Origin: Mangrovibacillus cuniculi
GTDB lineage: Bacteria; Bacillota; Bacilli; Bacillales; R1DC41
DNA: 64,000 nt
NCBI RefSeq assembly: GCF_015482585.1
Contig: NZ_CP049742.1
Coordinates: 454,501 to 518,500, forward strand
Direction of reading: 5' to 3'
This document shows, piece by piece, positions 34,095 to 42,798 of this stretch. The notes beneath the pieces are model-generated. The model saw nothing but the letters and a program-made list of their open reading frames with translations, was not told where the DNA came from and did not search any database. Position 1 is the first letter of the stretch, and each line of letters begins with the position of its first letter. Both the position numbers and the translations under genes were made by a program.

Positions 34095-35408
34095 ATGAAA
34101 AGAATAAAAATATCAAAGAAAAACCAGTTTTCGTTTCTCCTTTTATTTTTATTCCTAATCGGGGGAACATTAATTTTCACTTTAGGGGAAAAGCCATTAG
34201 AAATCCATGACGAAGCGATGCTGGAGTACTTGAAACAGCAAGGCATTGATGAAAATAATGATGGACAAATAACGATAGAAGAAATGGAAGGGTTGAGTGG
34301 TGAAGTAGTGATTGATAGCTATGACATCGAAGACTTCTCTGTGTTGTCACATGCGATTAATGTAACAAGTATTATAATACAGTCGCCGTATGTGAGTGAA
34401 CTTCCAGACTTATCAAATCTGAAAGAACTTACTTTAGTGCAATTGCCTTACTTGTCCGAGGCAGAATCACTAACAGAGATAGGAAGTAACGATTCATTAA
34501 TAGACCTTTCTATCATGCAAAGCAACTTAACGTCATTAGAAGGAATACAAAATCTTCCTAATTTGATATCTGTTAATATCATGACAAGAGAAGCTATTGA
34601 TATACAGGCCTTAAATGGACATGAAAAGATAGAGAACTTAAGTTTAATGAGTGAAGAACATTTTGTTAACGGTCCCGTTCTAAAAACAATGAAAAATTTG
34701 AGGAATGTCCAATTGAATAACTTTAGCGGGAATGCAACTGAGGAAAACTATGTTGCATATCTCCCAACGAGCATTGAGAATTTTTATGTGCCGAGTTACA
34801 ATGGTGACACTAATTGGGACGAGTATGCCAATTTACCAAATCTAAAAAGTGTCAATATTACATCAGAAATGAAGAATATAGATAAACTGCTCTCCAAATT
34901 ACCGAGCGGATTAGAAAGTCTTAGTATTGAGTTAAATAAACCATTACTATCACCTATCTCTTTAGAAAGTTATGATGAATTAATTTCACTAAGTATTTAT
35001 AGTTTTGATCCTGCAGCTATTGAGAGTATAACGAAGATACCTCCAAATTTAAAATCGCTTGCACTAGATAATGCAGAACTGTCCGATTCATTAATTAAAC
35101 AAATTAGTTTGCAAGATAAACTATCGTACTTATTTATAAGCCAAGCTAATAACCTAAAAGATTTAAGCTTCGTAGAGAACTTATCCTTAGTTGACCTAAC
35201 TATAAACGGAGCGTATTCGATTAAAGATCTAGAGCCTTTACGTAACATGGACACGCTACAAGGCTTATCTCTAAGAGAATCAGCCATAACTTCCATTGAA
35301 CCGTTATTGGATTTGCCGGATTTAAGATATGTAAATTTAGAATCGGTAAGCCAGCCAGATCTAGATGTTTCTGCCTTAGTAGAAAAAGGTGTGGAAGTGT
35401 ATCAATAA
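34095..35408 (+). CDS. leucine-rich-repeat protein with N-terminal anchor
   Basis: A 437-residue protein. One N-terminal membrane anchor spans about residues 12-30, so the rest is probably outside. An EF-hand/dockerin-like loop DENNDGQITIEEM (about 52-64) is followed by about 15 degenerate leucine-rich repeats of the internalin-like 20-23 residue type (for example LDNAELSDSLIKQIS and NLKDLSFVENLSLVDLTI). The repeat domain should mediate binding, with partner unknown. There is no LPXTG. A GGGTGGGGAT site precedes the ATG. Confidence 0.82.
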   Translation: MKRIKISKKNQFSFLLLFLFLIGGTLIFTLGEKPLEIHDEAMLEYLKQQGIDENNDGQITIEEMEGLSGEVVIDSYDIEDFSVLSHAINVTSIIIQSPYVSELPDLSNLKELTLVQLPYLSEAESLTEIGSNDSLIDLSIMQSNLTSLEGIQNLPNLISVNIMTREAIDIQALNGHEKIENLSLMSEEHFVNGPVLKTMKNLRNVQLNNFSGNATEENYVAYLPTSIENFYVPSYNGDTNWDEYANLPNLKSVNITSEMKNIDKLLSKLPSGLESLSIELNKPLLSPISLESYDELISLSIYSFDPAAIESITKIPPNLKSLALDNAELSDSLIKQISLQDKLSYLFISQANNLKDLSFVENLSLVDLTINGAYSIKDLEPLRNMDTLQGLSLRESAITSIEPLLDLPDLRYVNLESVSQPDLDVSALVEKGVEVYQ

Positions 35409-35410
35409 CA

Positions 35411-35447
35411 AAAAAGTACTTCGGACCGAATCCGAAGTACTTTTTTA
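35411..35447. terminator. bidirectional intrinsic terminator
   Basis: AAAAAGTACTTCGG (35411-35424) pairs perfectly with CCGAAGTACTTTTT (35432-35445). It serves the LRR gene and the minus-strand disrupted gene ending at 35445. Confidence 0.9.
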
Positions 35448-35629
35448 GTTTACAATCCAAAACGCCACCGCAAAGACGAGGACAGTAAATATCACTCCAA
35501 ACAACAATTGTAAAAGCATGGAGTGGAATTTCTTTTCATCATGCCGAGCTTCTTCTGCTTCTAATAGAAAGGACAAAATCCACCTAGAAATAGGTTATCC
35601 CACCAGCTGTTGTTGTTTTTCTTTGTCAT
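35445..35629 (-). pseudogene. small membrane protein, frameshifted
   Basis: An ATG at 35629 overlaps the end of the DUF4190 gene and reads MTKKNNNSWWDNLFLGG, then stops within five codons. Shifting one frame at about 35580 (GGTGGATTTTG on the minus strand) gives LLEAEEARHDEKKFHSMLL, a transmembrane helix (FGVIFTVLVFAVAFWIV) and a stop at 35445. One missing base, probably a G, restores a coherent protein of about 60 residues. It may be real decay or a sequence error. Confidence 0.68.
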
Positions 35630-35630
35630 A

Positions 35631-35900
35631 CTAACCTGTTGTCACAGAAAAGTAAGTGAGTATACCGAACATACTTAACAATAGAATGATGAGTTGAATA
35701 GCTAAACCGACGTAAGAGAAAATAGTGCCAGCTAAGATAAGTCCTTCTCCGCGTTCTGCTGTTTGTTGAATTTGTGCTTTTGCTTTTTTGGCGAGAATTA
35801 ATGCTACAATACTAAAAATGAGTCCACCGATTGGTACGAATAAAGAAAGAATGCTGAATGATAAAGTGGCGACTGATAAGGAATTGGTTTTATTTTGCAA
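35631..35900 (-). CDS. DUF4190 membrane protein, 89 aa
   Basis: The product has two hydrophobic helices (about residues 12-35 and 57-80), with AKKAKAQIQQT between and GEGLILAGTIFSYVGLAI in the second, which matches small DUF4190 proteins. Function is unknown. It is the first gene of a pair with the disrupted gene at 35445-35629. Confidence 0.78.
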   Translation of the reverse strand: MQNKTNSLSVATLSFSILSLFVPIGGLIFSIVALILAKKAKAQIQQTAERGEGLILAGTIFSYVGLAIQLIILLLSMFGILTYFSVTTG

Positions 35901-35996
35901 AAGAAAGCCTCCTTTTTGTTATACTATAGATACCATATTTAGGAATGAAAAGTTTCATTCTTTTCTACATTACTTTATAAGTAAGGAGTGATTAAA

Positions 35997-36182
35997 TTGA
36001 AATATGTGTTTAATATGTATTATTTGATGATTGCCATTGTTGCAGTAGTCCTTGTGAGTGAATTTCTATTAAAAGGAGTTTATTCTGCCATTGCAAGTTG
36101 GTTGGTCGTAGCGTTGTTCTTCTTCGGAACGTTAATGTTTATCAATGCTAAGTTTTATTTGAAGAAGAGTGATAGTAACTAA
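35997..36182 (+). CDS. small membrane protein, 61 aa
   Basis: The product has two hydrophobic helices (about residues 6-22 and 31-48) and a charged end YLKKSDSN. The TTG at 35997 lies eight bases after AAGGAG. A GTG at 35988 would overlap that site and is rejected. Function is unknown. Confidence 0.62.
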   Translation: MKYVFNMYYLMIAIVAVVLVSEFLLKGVYSAIASWLVVALFFFGTLMFINAKFYLKKSDSN

Positions 36183-36207
36183 AGAGTGAACGATGTGAGA
36201 AGAATCA

Positions 36208-36312
36208 TTGATCAGTCTCACTCAGATTCATGGCTGCTTATTTTTTTATTTAGCGCTGATGATTGTATCTATTGTTACTTTTAGAAAGAATAGTAAGGTA
36301 GAAGTATGGTGA
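36208..36312 (+). CDS. possible small membrane peptide, 34 aa
   Basis: A frame from TTG 36208 to TGA 36312 encodes one hydrophobic helix (CLFFYLALMIVSIVTF) with a basic end RKNSK. The ribosome binding site (GAGAAGAA) is weak. It follows another small membrane gene. Confidence 0.3.
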   Translation: MISLTQIHGCLFFYLALMIVSIVTFRKNSKVEVW

Positions 36313-36367
36313 GGTTTCTTGAAGGAGAAGTTCTACAACGTTTAAGAAGGTAAGGGAATGACGAAAG

Positions 36368-36844
36368 ATGAATAGCATTAACTTGTATTTAGATGCTGCC
36401 TTTAAACAGGTGGAGTATTGTATTGCAACTATAGGTAAGATGATTGAAAGTATTTCAGTGGATCAGTTGGAATATCGACCTCTTGAAGGTAAAAGGTCAT
36501 TAAAAGAATTGTTGTCGCATCTCGTCATTATTGGTGAAGCAGATTGTTTGATTGCTAAGGGCTATTCTGGTGAACAAATGATGGTGTTTTATAAGGGGAA
36601 ACAAATAAATAGTAAAGCAGAAATGATTAAAGAACTAGAAAGATTTATAAAGTATCTCAAGGACTATTTTTATAGTTTAGAAGAAGAGGAATTAGCGGAA
36701 GAGTTTACGACTTATTGGGGTGAGGTTTACAGCCGGTATGAGTGGTTCACCCAAATCATTGCTCATCTCCATCACCACCGAGCGCAAGTTTTTGACATGA
36801 TGGTGCAACTTGGAATTGAGGCAGAGGTAACTTTGTTTAGATAG
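36368..36844 (+). CDS. DinB-family protein
   Basis: A 158-residue four-helix-bundle DinB-like protein. The expected metal-binding histidines are visible: His in LLSHLVII (about residue 51) and His residues in IIAHLHHHRAQV (about 135-142). Family members are metal-dependent enzymes, some acting as bacillithiol or mycothiol S-transferases. The substrate here is unknown. The gene ends at array A7. Confidence 0.83.
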   Translation: MNSINLYLDAAFKQVEYCIATIGKMIESISVDQLEYRPLEGKRSLKELLSHLVIIGEADCLIAKGYSGEQMMVFYKGKQINSKAEMIKELERFIKYLKDYFYSLEEEELAEEFTTYWGEVYSRYEWFTQIIAHLHHHRAQVFDMMVQLGIEAEVTLFR

Positions 36845-36845
36845 A

Positions 36846-37492
36846 TTTGATTTATGCCGCGGTATAGTAAAAAATGAAAATTGGTAGTTAGGTATACCAG
36901 AGGAGTGTCCAGGGGTATAGCAGAAAGCGGGAAACGGAAGTCAGGTATACCAGAGGAGCGTGCCATGGTATAGCAGAGAGCGAAAATCGGTAGTCAGGTA
37001 TACCAGAGGAGCGTGCCGTGGTTTAGCAGAGAGCGGGAATCGGTAGTCGGGTATACCAGAGGAGCGTGCCGTGGTATAGCAGAGAGCGGGAATCGGTAGT
37101 CAGGTATACCAGAGGAGCGTCCAGCGGTATAGCAGAGAGAGAAAATCGGAAGTCAGGTATACCAGAAGAACGTGCCGCGGTATAGCAGAGAGCGAGAAAC
37201 GGCTGTCAGGTATATCAGAGGAGCGTGCCGCGGTATAGCAGAGAGAGAAAATCGGAAGTCAGGTATACCAGAGGAGCGTCCAGCGGTATAGTAGAGAGCG
37301 AAAAAGGGCAGTCAGGTATACCAGAGGAGCGTCCAGCGGTATACCAGAAAGAGAAAATCGGAAGACAGGTATACCAGAGGAGCGTGCCGTGGTATAGCAG
37401 AGATCGAAAAACGGCATTCAGGTATACCAGGGGAGCGTCCAGCGGTATAGCAGAAAGAGAAAAACGGCAATCAGGTATACCGCAAGAATCCT
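36846..37492 (+). repeat. tandem array A7, 53-bp unit, about 12 copies
   Basis: GCGGTATAGC-like starts recur every 53 bases: 36859, 36912, 36965, 37018 and so on to about 37442. The head is TATACC (or TATACCA) and GGTATA (or TGGTATA) around GAGGAGCGT. CC-AGC and GCCG-TG variants alternate across copies. The tail is AGAGAGAAAATCGGAAGTCA or close. Seven AGCGG lie on the plus strand. It lies between convergent genes and is the longest array in the window. The last copy carries CCGC, as in A1. Confidence 0.95.
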
Positions 37493-37494
37493 CT

Positions 37495-37863
37495 TTAATT
37501 TTCTTTGGTTGCTAATTTCTTTACGAAGAAAGTGATAATAATTACTTGCACCACTAAAACCAAGGTCATCAGCCATGATAACTGATTTTGAAACATAATC
37601 ATACAAACCATCATAGCAGTTAATAAAAGTAAATGTAGTGAGGAAAGTAGCTGAATTTTTTTCTTTGAAAAGGATAAGCCAATCGACACTATTGCTTGCA
37701 AAGGCAAAACAACAAGTAATGCAAAGAAAGCACCCATTGTTAACGGTTCATACCAGCTGAAGATTTCCATTGTTGAAGAGCTGATGAATAAAGCGAACAG
37801 GAATATAGCTACTTGCAATGCAATAAAGGTTTTATTTAAGAATTTCTTCACATTTCTATTCAT
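37495..37863 (-). CDS. integral membrane protein, 122 aa
   Basis: Four hydrophobic segments (about residues 13-30, 40-62, 72-89 and 95-113) and a basic start. No family is recognised. GGAGG lies upstream of the ATG on the minus strand. It converges with the DinB gene across array A7. Confidence 0.62.
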   Translation of the reverse strand: MNRNVKKFLNKTFIALQVAIFLFALFISSSTMEIFSWYEPLTMGAFFALLVVLPLQAIVSIGLSFSKKKIQLLSSLHLLLLTAMMVCMIMFQNQLSWLMTLVLVVQVIIITFFVKKLATKEN

Positions 37864-37976
37864 ACAAATTCCTCCTATAAATAACTTATTCTACTAGTAT
37901 GTAAATTTTAACATAATAAGTTAATTTTACTAACGCGCAGAGTATGAAATTTTTCTCAGGCTTAAGGTCAATAAGC

Positions 37977-38534
37977 TCATTCAGCTCTAATGATCTTCTC
38001 ATCATATTCTAGCCCCACGGTTTCAAACCAATTTGTTAAAGAGTCTTTAGAATAATATTGATTTAATTCGTGCACAAACACTTCATCTTCGTAATAAAAA
38101 GTTAGCTTCACTGCTTCTCGATTTTCTACTGTTACTAACGCATAATCAACTTCTTCCCAAGCAACTTTCGTTTTTTCCACATCCCATAAATCAGCATGAT
38201 GGATACCCTCCTGATCGAAATAAACATAAGTATTTAGAGAGAAAATCAATAAAATAATTCCTGCTACCAGACACAAACAACTACCAATACAATTGGAAAA
38301 CTTATTTGTTAAAAGAAGTTGAAAACCTATAGAAAATAAAATGATAGATACTAGAGTGAGAAGTAAAGCAGTCATGGGTATGTCTTTCATGAAGAACGTT
38401 AATGGAAAAACTCCATAGTTTTGATACAGCAAGATAATAAGAAAGGATGTAGGGATTGCTAACAGCGTCATGGAGAAACGGATACTAATAGAAAAAGATT
38501 TCCTTTCTTTTTGTAACTGTCCTATCATTTGCAA
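37977..38534 (-). CDS. membrane protein with soluble C-terminal domain, 185 aa
   Basis: Three hydrophobic segments in the first 110 residues are followed by a soluble part of about 75 residues with strands (YVYFDQEGIHHADLW, KLTFYYEDEVFV) that looks like a bacterial PH-like domain. Function is unknown. GAGGAGG precedes by nine bases a TTG at 38534, which is preferred. A GTG at 38543 touches the site. Probably an operon with 38554-38739. Confidence 0.6.
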   Translation of the reverse strand: MQMIGQLQKERKSFSISIRFSMTLLAIPTSFLIILLYQNYGVFPLTFFMKDIPMTALLLTLVSIILFSIGFQLLLTNKFSNCIGSCLCLVAGIILLIFSLNTYVYFDQEGIHHADLWDVEKTKVAWEEVDYALVTVENREAVKLTFYYEDEVFVHELNQYYSKDSLTNWFETVGLEYDEKIIRAE

Positions 38535-38553
38535 GGCTAGCACCCTCCTCGAA

Positions 38554-38739
38554 CTAATCTTTAAATTTTTCTGTTATATCTTTACCTAAATTGGTAAATA
38601 GCAAAAACGTTAGAATCATACAAAGTAAGAAAGCGATAAGAGGATCGTTTGTGTGAAAGATGGTACTTGTAATAAAGTACGCAATAAAAGAAAAACCAAG
38701 GTACAAGATCCAGTAGACAAGTAGGTTTAAATAATTCAT
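38554..38739 (-). CDS. small membrane protein, 61 aa
   Basis: The product has two hydrophobic helices (about residues 3-25 and 32-50) and the end GKDITEKFKD. The ATG at 38739 lies seven bases after GGAGGT and is chosen over an upstream in-frame ATG at 38781. It starts a two-gene minus-strand unit with the membrane protein at 37977. Function is unknown. Confidence 0.65.
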   Translation of the reverse strand: MNYLNLLVYWILYLGFSFIAYFITSTIFHTNDPLIAFLLCMILTFLLFTNLGKDITEKFKD

Positions 38740-38811
38740 ACGAGTACCTCCAGTGGATATGGTAAAATATAACTCTATCATATCAAAAAGTTATCCATAG
38801 GTGGCGAAAGA

Positions 38812-39387
38812 ATGAGAAATTCTGGTGGAATTGTTTCTTTAATCGAAAAAGATCAAGCGATGATGGATGTGTTAAAAGCCGTAAAGCAATTGCACCTCCC
38901 AGACTGGTGGGTGTGCGCAGGGTTTATCCGGACAAAAGTTTGGGACACGCTTCACAGATTTCCTGCTCCAACGATTCTTCCTGATGTAGATGTTGTTTAT
39001 TTTGATCCAGTAAACGTAAATGAGGATTCAGAAAAAGAACTTGAGTCACAATTATATACATTGATGCCAGGTATCCCTTGGTCAGTGAAAAACCAAGCAC
39101 GAATGCATGTAGTAAATAATCAAGCACCATATATTTCAACAACCGATGCAATCTCGAAGTTTCCAGAAACAGCAACAGCCATTGGGGCTTCATTAGATGT
39201 AGAAAATAATGTCATCTTAACTGTTCCGTGGGGTGTGGATGATTTATGGAACATGGAGATTAGACCTACTCCTGATTTTGAGAGTGGTGGTGAGTTATCA
39301 GCCATTTATGAAAAGCGTTTACGAGATAAGTGTTGGGAAGAAAAGTGGCCGTTAGTCAAAGTACATATGGTTGTTAAGAGTCGCTAA
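38812..39387 (+). CDS. nucleotidyltransferase family protein (NTP_transf_6)
   Basis: A 191-residue protein. WWVCAGFIRTKVWD (about residues 32-45) and DVDVVYFDP (about 57-66) form the nucleotidyltransferase-like core with the D-x-D acidic pair, matching the COG3575/DUF925 family. Enzymatic function is not established. The start may be ATG 38812. Upstream GGTGGCGAAAG is a weak site. A Nudix gene follows 12 bases downstream. Confidence 0.8.
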   Translation: MRNSGGIVSLIEKDQAMMDVLKAVKQLHLPDWWVCAGFIRTKVWDTLHRFPAPTILPDVDVVYFDPVNVNEDSEKELESQLYTLMPGIPWSVKNQARMHVVNNQAPYISTTDAISKFPETATAIGASLDVENNVILTVPWGVDDLWNMEIRPTPDFESGGELSAIYEKRLRDKCWEEKWPLVKVHMVVKSR

Positions 39388-39399
39388 GGGGAGATGAAA

Positions 39400-39807
39400 T
39401 TGAAAAGAGTAGATGTAGCATACGTATTGTTGGTGAATGAAGAAGAAAAAGTACTCATGGTAGAGAATGAGAGTGGTGTCTGGACGTTACCTGGTGGTGA
39501 AGTGGAAAAGGGTGAGACGTTAAAAGTTGCTGCTAAGAGAGAGGTTTTAGAAGAAACCGGATTAGATGTGGAAGTAGGAGATCTCGTTTCTGTTAATGAA
39601 GTATTTATGAGAGACATTGATGCACATGCTTTGTTTTTCACTTTTTCAGGTAGAGTACTTAGTGAGGAGATAGTTATCACCAGAAAGGAAGAAATTCTAG
39701 CTGTTGAGTGGAAAAGTAAAGAAGAGGCCAATTCGCTAATGCCTTATTTTGAAGAAGGTGTGGAATTGTTGTTGCGTTCTAGTGCTCCTTACAGTCTACA
39801 GGCCTGA
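39400..39807 (+). CDS. Nudix hydrolase
   Basis: A 135-residue Nudix protein. The box starts PGGEVEKGETLKVAAKREV and ends EETGL (about residues 31-54). It is likely to hydrolyse a nucleoside diphosphate derivative. AAGGGGAG precedes both ATG 39394 (spacing about one base) and TTG 39400 (about seven), so the TTG is more likely. It is in an operon with the nucleotidyltransferase gene. Repeat R1 begins about 35 bases after the stop. Confidence 0.84.
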   Translation: MKRVDVAYVLLVNEEEKVLMVENESGVWTLPGGEVEKGETLKVAAKREVLEETGLDVEVGDLVSVNEVFMRDIDAHALFFTFSGRVLSEEIVITRKEEILAVEWKSKEEANSLMPYFEEGVELLLRSSAPYSLQA

Positions 39808-39841
39808 GAAGTAATAAAAAAGTCTTGGACAATAACTAATA

Positions 39842-40143
39842 GTGACTGCACAGGGATTTCCGCTGCAGGGGGACGCTTTCCACGGGGCGGGCTGCTGTAT
39901 CGAAAAGCGGAAGGCGCGCGTTTAGATGCGGCAGCAAACTTGGAGGGACCGAGGAGGCAGCTCTTCAGCCACCACAGGGCCATCTGAGTTTGCCGAGCAT
40001 CTGCGCACCTGGAGCTAGACATCCCTCCTCGTCGCGAAAGTACGCGCTCCTGTGGGGTCTCAGTAACCCACCTTTCCCGTAGGAGTCGCCCCCTTCCGCT
40101 ACAATCCCAAAGATATATTCTGTAAAATCGTTGATTCTGCAGT
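39842..40143 (+). repeat. GC-rich dispersed repeat, copy R1
   Basis: About 300 bases, much GC-richer than its surroundings and almost identical to 57323-57624 in the same orientation, over about 265 bases from GTGACTGCACAGGGATTTCC to CCGCTACAATCCC. Short inverted ends can be seen: ACTGCA/TGCAGT outermost and GGGATT/AATCCC inside. It has no transposase or supported frame. It resembles the GC-rich intergenic repeats seen across Bacillaceae (CGCTTTCC...GGGGCGG type). It may be a non-autonomous element or structured RNA. Confidence 0.9.
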
Positions 40144-40212
40144 ATTATTAGCTAGAATACATCGAAAAAATATATTTGTTTTTATGTACCTTTTTTAGAT
40201 TTGCATCTACCT

Positions 40213-40647
40213 TTACATCTTCTTGGCCATCATAATCATTCTAGGACTCTGATAAAATCCGTTCTTTATGTAAAAACTTTCTGCAGGGGCTTCTTTTGCA
40301 GTGAGTAAGTATACCCGTTGTATTTTTTCGTCACTTGCGATGGTTTCTATATACTCCAGTAAACTTGTACCAATTCCCTTTCCTTGTTGGAATGGTTTTA
40401 CACACATTTCAGGAATATAGAAGTGGTAGCTATCTATCCATTTTTCTTTGTAGCCTAGGAGAAATCCAAGTAATTTATCATCATGGTAATATCCCAACCC
40501 TAAGAAAGTTTTATGGGAAAAAATAATATCTAATCGTTCCTGAGCGTCAGCTATCTTCCAGCCGTCATTCCAAGGTTCGGCATTGAATACTTTTACATAC
40601 AGATCAGTACAGCTTTCCAAATCACTTAGGGTTAATCTTCTAATCAT
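40213..40647 (-). CDS. GNAT family N-acetyltransferase
   Basis: A 144-residue acetyltransferase. Motif A is IPEMCVKPFQQGKGIGTSLL (about residues 77-96), and motif B is KEAPAESFYIKNGFYQSPR. The ATG at 40647 follows GAGGTG by five bases. A GTG at 40653 overlaps that site. The substrate is unknown. Confidence 0.87.
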   Translation of the reverse strand: MIRRLTLSDLESCTDLYVKVFNAEPWNDGWKIADAQERLDIIFSHKTFLGLGYYHDDKLLGFLLGYKEKWIDSYHFYIPEMCVKPFQQGKGIGTSLLEYIETIASDEKIQRVYLLTAKEAPAESFYIKNGFYQSPRMIMMAKKM

Positions 40648-40725
40648 TATCACACCTCGTTTTTTATAAATAATTCCATAATGTGAAACACATGTAAAGA
40701 TAATTCGTCTAGTTTTTTGGAAGTG

Positions 40726-41109
40726 TTGATCATAGTATATAAGACGTTATTATCCGTTCTGTTAGTTTTGTCCCTTTTTGCTTGTGATTCAGGTGGTTCT
40801 TTACCTATAACAGAAGTCGTTTTAGAAGATAGAAATGGTGAGTTACTGTTAATGGAAGATCCAGATGCACTTAGAATCATCCACGAAGTGTGGAAAGAGA
40901 TCAATTGGGACCCTAACGTTAAGGCGGAGATGTCAAGGGAGCCAGACAAAATGTTAAGCATTCATTTGGAAAAATTAACTATCCTCTATCGTATTTGGAG
41001 AAATTCAGACGATTCCTTTACTATTATTAGTAATAATTCAACAGAAGGATATGGTAAATTGGAAGGAAAAGCAGCGGAGACGTTACTGGGGATTTTATAT
41101 GATACATAA
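40726..41109 (+). CDS. lipoprotein, about 127 aa
   Basis: A signal sequence (YKTLLSVLLVLSLFAC) ends in a lipobox-like LFAC, giving a probable membrane-anchored extracellular protein. The mature domain has ITEVVLEDRNGELLLMEDPD and a later strand LTILYRIWRNSDD. No family is recognised. The start is uncertain: TTG 40726 gives a normal signal length, and the frame stays open to 40717. Confidence 0.62.
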   Translation: MIIVYKTLLSVLLVLSLFACDSGGSLPITEVVLEDRNGELLLMEDPDALRIIHEVWKEINWDPNVKAEMSREPDKMLSIHLEKLTILYRIWRNSDDSFTIISNNSTEGYGKLEGKAAETLLGILYDT

Positions 41110-41165
41110 TTGATCATTTGTTGCAGGGCAGTTTAGTGAAATTTTAGAAGTATGGGAGAATACTA

Positions 41166-41597
41166 ATGAAGAAGATCTTCGTTTGTCTAACAGTCGCTTT
41201 ATTCTTCTCGACTTTACAAGCAAAAGCAACATCATGGGCATATGAATTGGTTGTTTGGGGTGGAAATGTTTATTCTTTACAAGATGAAACGGTGGAAGAG
41301 GTAGGAGAGAAAATTGGAGAAGTCACTAGCTACTCTGATATGGAATCGTTAGGAGGTAACTTTTCAAATGCTTATCCAGTTGGCACAGCTTATTATTCTT
41401 TAGTCGGCATAGATAAAAGTGAAGCAATTGCAGTGGAGATTTCCAAAGGAGTTTTCGAGAAAGCTACATATGAACATAAATTTAAAGAATCTAATTTTGA
41501 AGTTTTTCCTACTACTATTCCAATGATAGTTTGGAAGTTTTTGTTCCTTATGGCTGGGCTAATGATTCTTTTAACTGTGTGGGCTAGGAGAAAATAG
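41166..41597 (+). CDS. secreted/membrane-tethered hypothetical protein, 143 aa
   Basis: The product has an N-terminal signal peptide (about residues 1-22, ending near QAKA), a soluble middle domain and a C-terminal transmembrane helix (MIVWKFLFLMAGLMILLTVW) with an RRK stop-transfer end. So it is a surface protein tethered at its C-terminus. The role is unknown. It is in line with the lipoprotein gene upstream. Confidence 0.68.
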   Translation: MKKIFVCLTVALFFSTLQAKATSWAYELVVWGGNVYSLQDETVEEVGEKIGEVTSYSDMESLGGNFSNAYPVGTAYYSLVGIDKSEAIAVEISKGVFEKATYEHKFKESNFEVFPTTIPMIVWKFLFLMAGLMILLTVWARRK

Positions 41598-41613
41598 TCA
41601 GATTGTAAACCAT

Positions 41614-41652
41614 TAAAAAAGCCTAAGAACATTGCGTTCTCAGGCTTTTTTC
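41614..41652. terminator. bidirectional intrinsic terminator
   Basis: AAAAAGCCTAAGAAC (41616-41630) pairs with GTTCTCAGGCTTTTT (41636-41650), with one mismatch. It serves the gene ending at 41597 and, on the minus strand, the gene ending at 41640. Confidence 0.85.
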
Positions 41653-41873
41653 TTTAAGGAAACAAAGTAAAATAAAAACAATCCAGCTAGGAATGAAAAG
41701 ATAAGTTTTGGCATGAAATACATGCTAATACCATGAAATAAAGAAGAGTTTAATTTTTGGAACATAGTAGCTTCTTCTACCCAAGTGATGCTACTGCCTA
41801 CGCCGAACATAAAAGGGATACTTAGTAAAAGATAGATACCTAAAAAGTTAATAAAGAACATTTTTCTACTCAT
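41640..41873 (-). CDS. small membrane protein, 77 aa
   Basis: The product has two hydrophobic helices (about residues 7-24 and 54-71) and a basic end LKKKA. It begins 14 bases after the peptidase E gene on the same strand, so the two are likely co-transcribed. Function is unknown. Confidence 0.62.
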   Translation of the reverse strand: MSRKMFFINFLGIYLLLSIPFMFGVGSSITWVEEATMFQKLNSSLFHGISMYFMPKLIFSFLAGLFLFYFVSLKKKA

Positions 41874-41886
41874 AGTAACTCACTCC

Positions 41887-42594
41887 TTATTGGGAAATTG
41901 TTTGATCCAAATAAGTTGGAATTAGGACAGATTCATCAAGATAATCTGTAAATGTTACAGTATATGCACGAGCTTCTTTCCTTGAACTAACAATTGTGTG
42001 TATGGCTTGATCAATGTAGTGAATGGCAACACCATCATCAGCTGCAATGCCGTTTTTAAGTGTTTTTTCTTGAATAAATTTTTGGAAAGCAGGGCGTCTA
42101 TTTATTTCTCCATCATAATGTGGGCAATGGCTACCTGGGAGAAAACCTAGCGCTTCAATGGGCTCTAACCCATCTCCGAAAGAATCGGTCACTCCTTGTT
42201 CGAACCAGCAAATGGACCCCGCGCTTAATCCGGATAGAATGACTCCTTGTTCCCAAGCTTTCTTAATATAAATATCTAGGTGCCATTCTTTCCATAGAGC
42301 AAGTAGATTCTTTGTGTTGCCACCACCGACAAAGAGGATGTCCTTAGATAAAAGAAAGTCTTCTAAGTCACGTGTGGGTGGGTTAAATAGTGATAAATGA
42401 GAAGGCTTGCAGTCCAGTTGTTGATAAGATTTGTAAAAACGATCGATGTAGTTTTGAGAATCTCCGCTTGCTGTTGGAATAAAGCAAATGGAGGGGGAGG
42501 GTGTTTTAGCTTGGTTAAGAATGTAACGGTCTAATGCAAGATTTTCTGGTTCCATAGAAAACCCGCCACCGCCAAGTGCAATGATTTGTTTCAT
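41887..42594 (-). CDS. peptidase S51 (dipeptidase E-like)
   Basis: A 235-residue serine peptidase of family S51. The nucleophile elbow is LSGLSAGSICWF (Ser about residue 124), and the glutamine-amidotransferase-like fold shows in ALGGGGF at the start and FVGGGNTKNLLALW. HCPHYDGE holds the family His. It is likely to hydrolyse N-terminal aspartyl dipeptides in the cytoplasm. It may be cotranscribed with the small membrane gene downstream. Confidence 0.88.
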   Translation of the reverse strand: MKQIIALGGGGFSMEPENLALDRYILNQAKTPSPSICFIPTASGDSQNYIDRFYKSYQQLDCKPSHLSLFNPPTRDLEDFLLSKDILFVGGGNTKNLLALWKEWHLDIYIKKAWEQGVILSGLSAGSICWFEQGVTDSFGDGLEPIEALGFLPGSHCPHYDGEINRRPAFQKFIQEKTLKNGIAADDGVAIHYIDQAIHTIVSSRKEARAYTVTFTDYLDESVLIPTYLDQTISQ

Positions 42595-42711
42595 GAGGAC
42601 ACCTCTTTCTTAGGAGTGGTTTAATAGATATTCGATATGTAGTGGAAATTCCCTTTATTTTGTTGGAATGTTTTGGTTTAATTTGATTGTAAAATTTAGC
42701 GGAGTTTTTAG

Positions 42712-42755
42712 GAAGAGTAGGAAGTCGACAAACGAGTTAAGCCGCCATGGAAGAA
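42712..42755 (+). repeat. solitary unit of the A6 repeat family
   Basis: GTCGACAAACGAG (42724-42736) and AAGCCGCCATGG (42739-42750) match segments found in array A6, in the same order and spacing and on the same strand. There is no tandem copy. It lies about 11 kb from A6, in the region upstream of the first arsR gene. Confidence 0.8.
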
Positions 42756-42798
42756 TAAGTTAGAATGTAAAAAATGGGGAAAATCATCTTCTGAATAT

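Noticed and set aside
39789-40022. Frame on the minus strand of R1 (and its twin in R2) as a conserved gene
   Set aside because: It is conserved only because the two DNA repeats are near-identical. It has no ribosome binding site.
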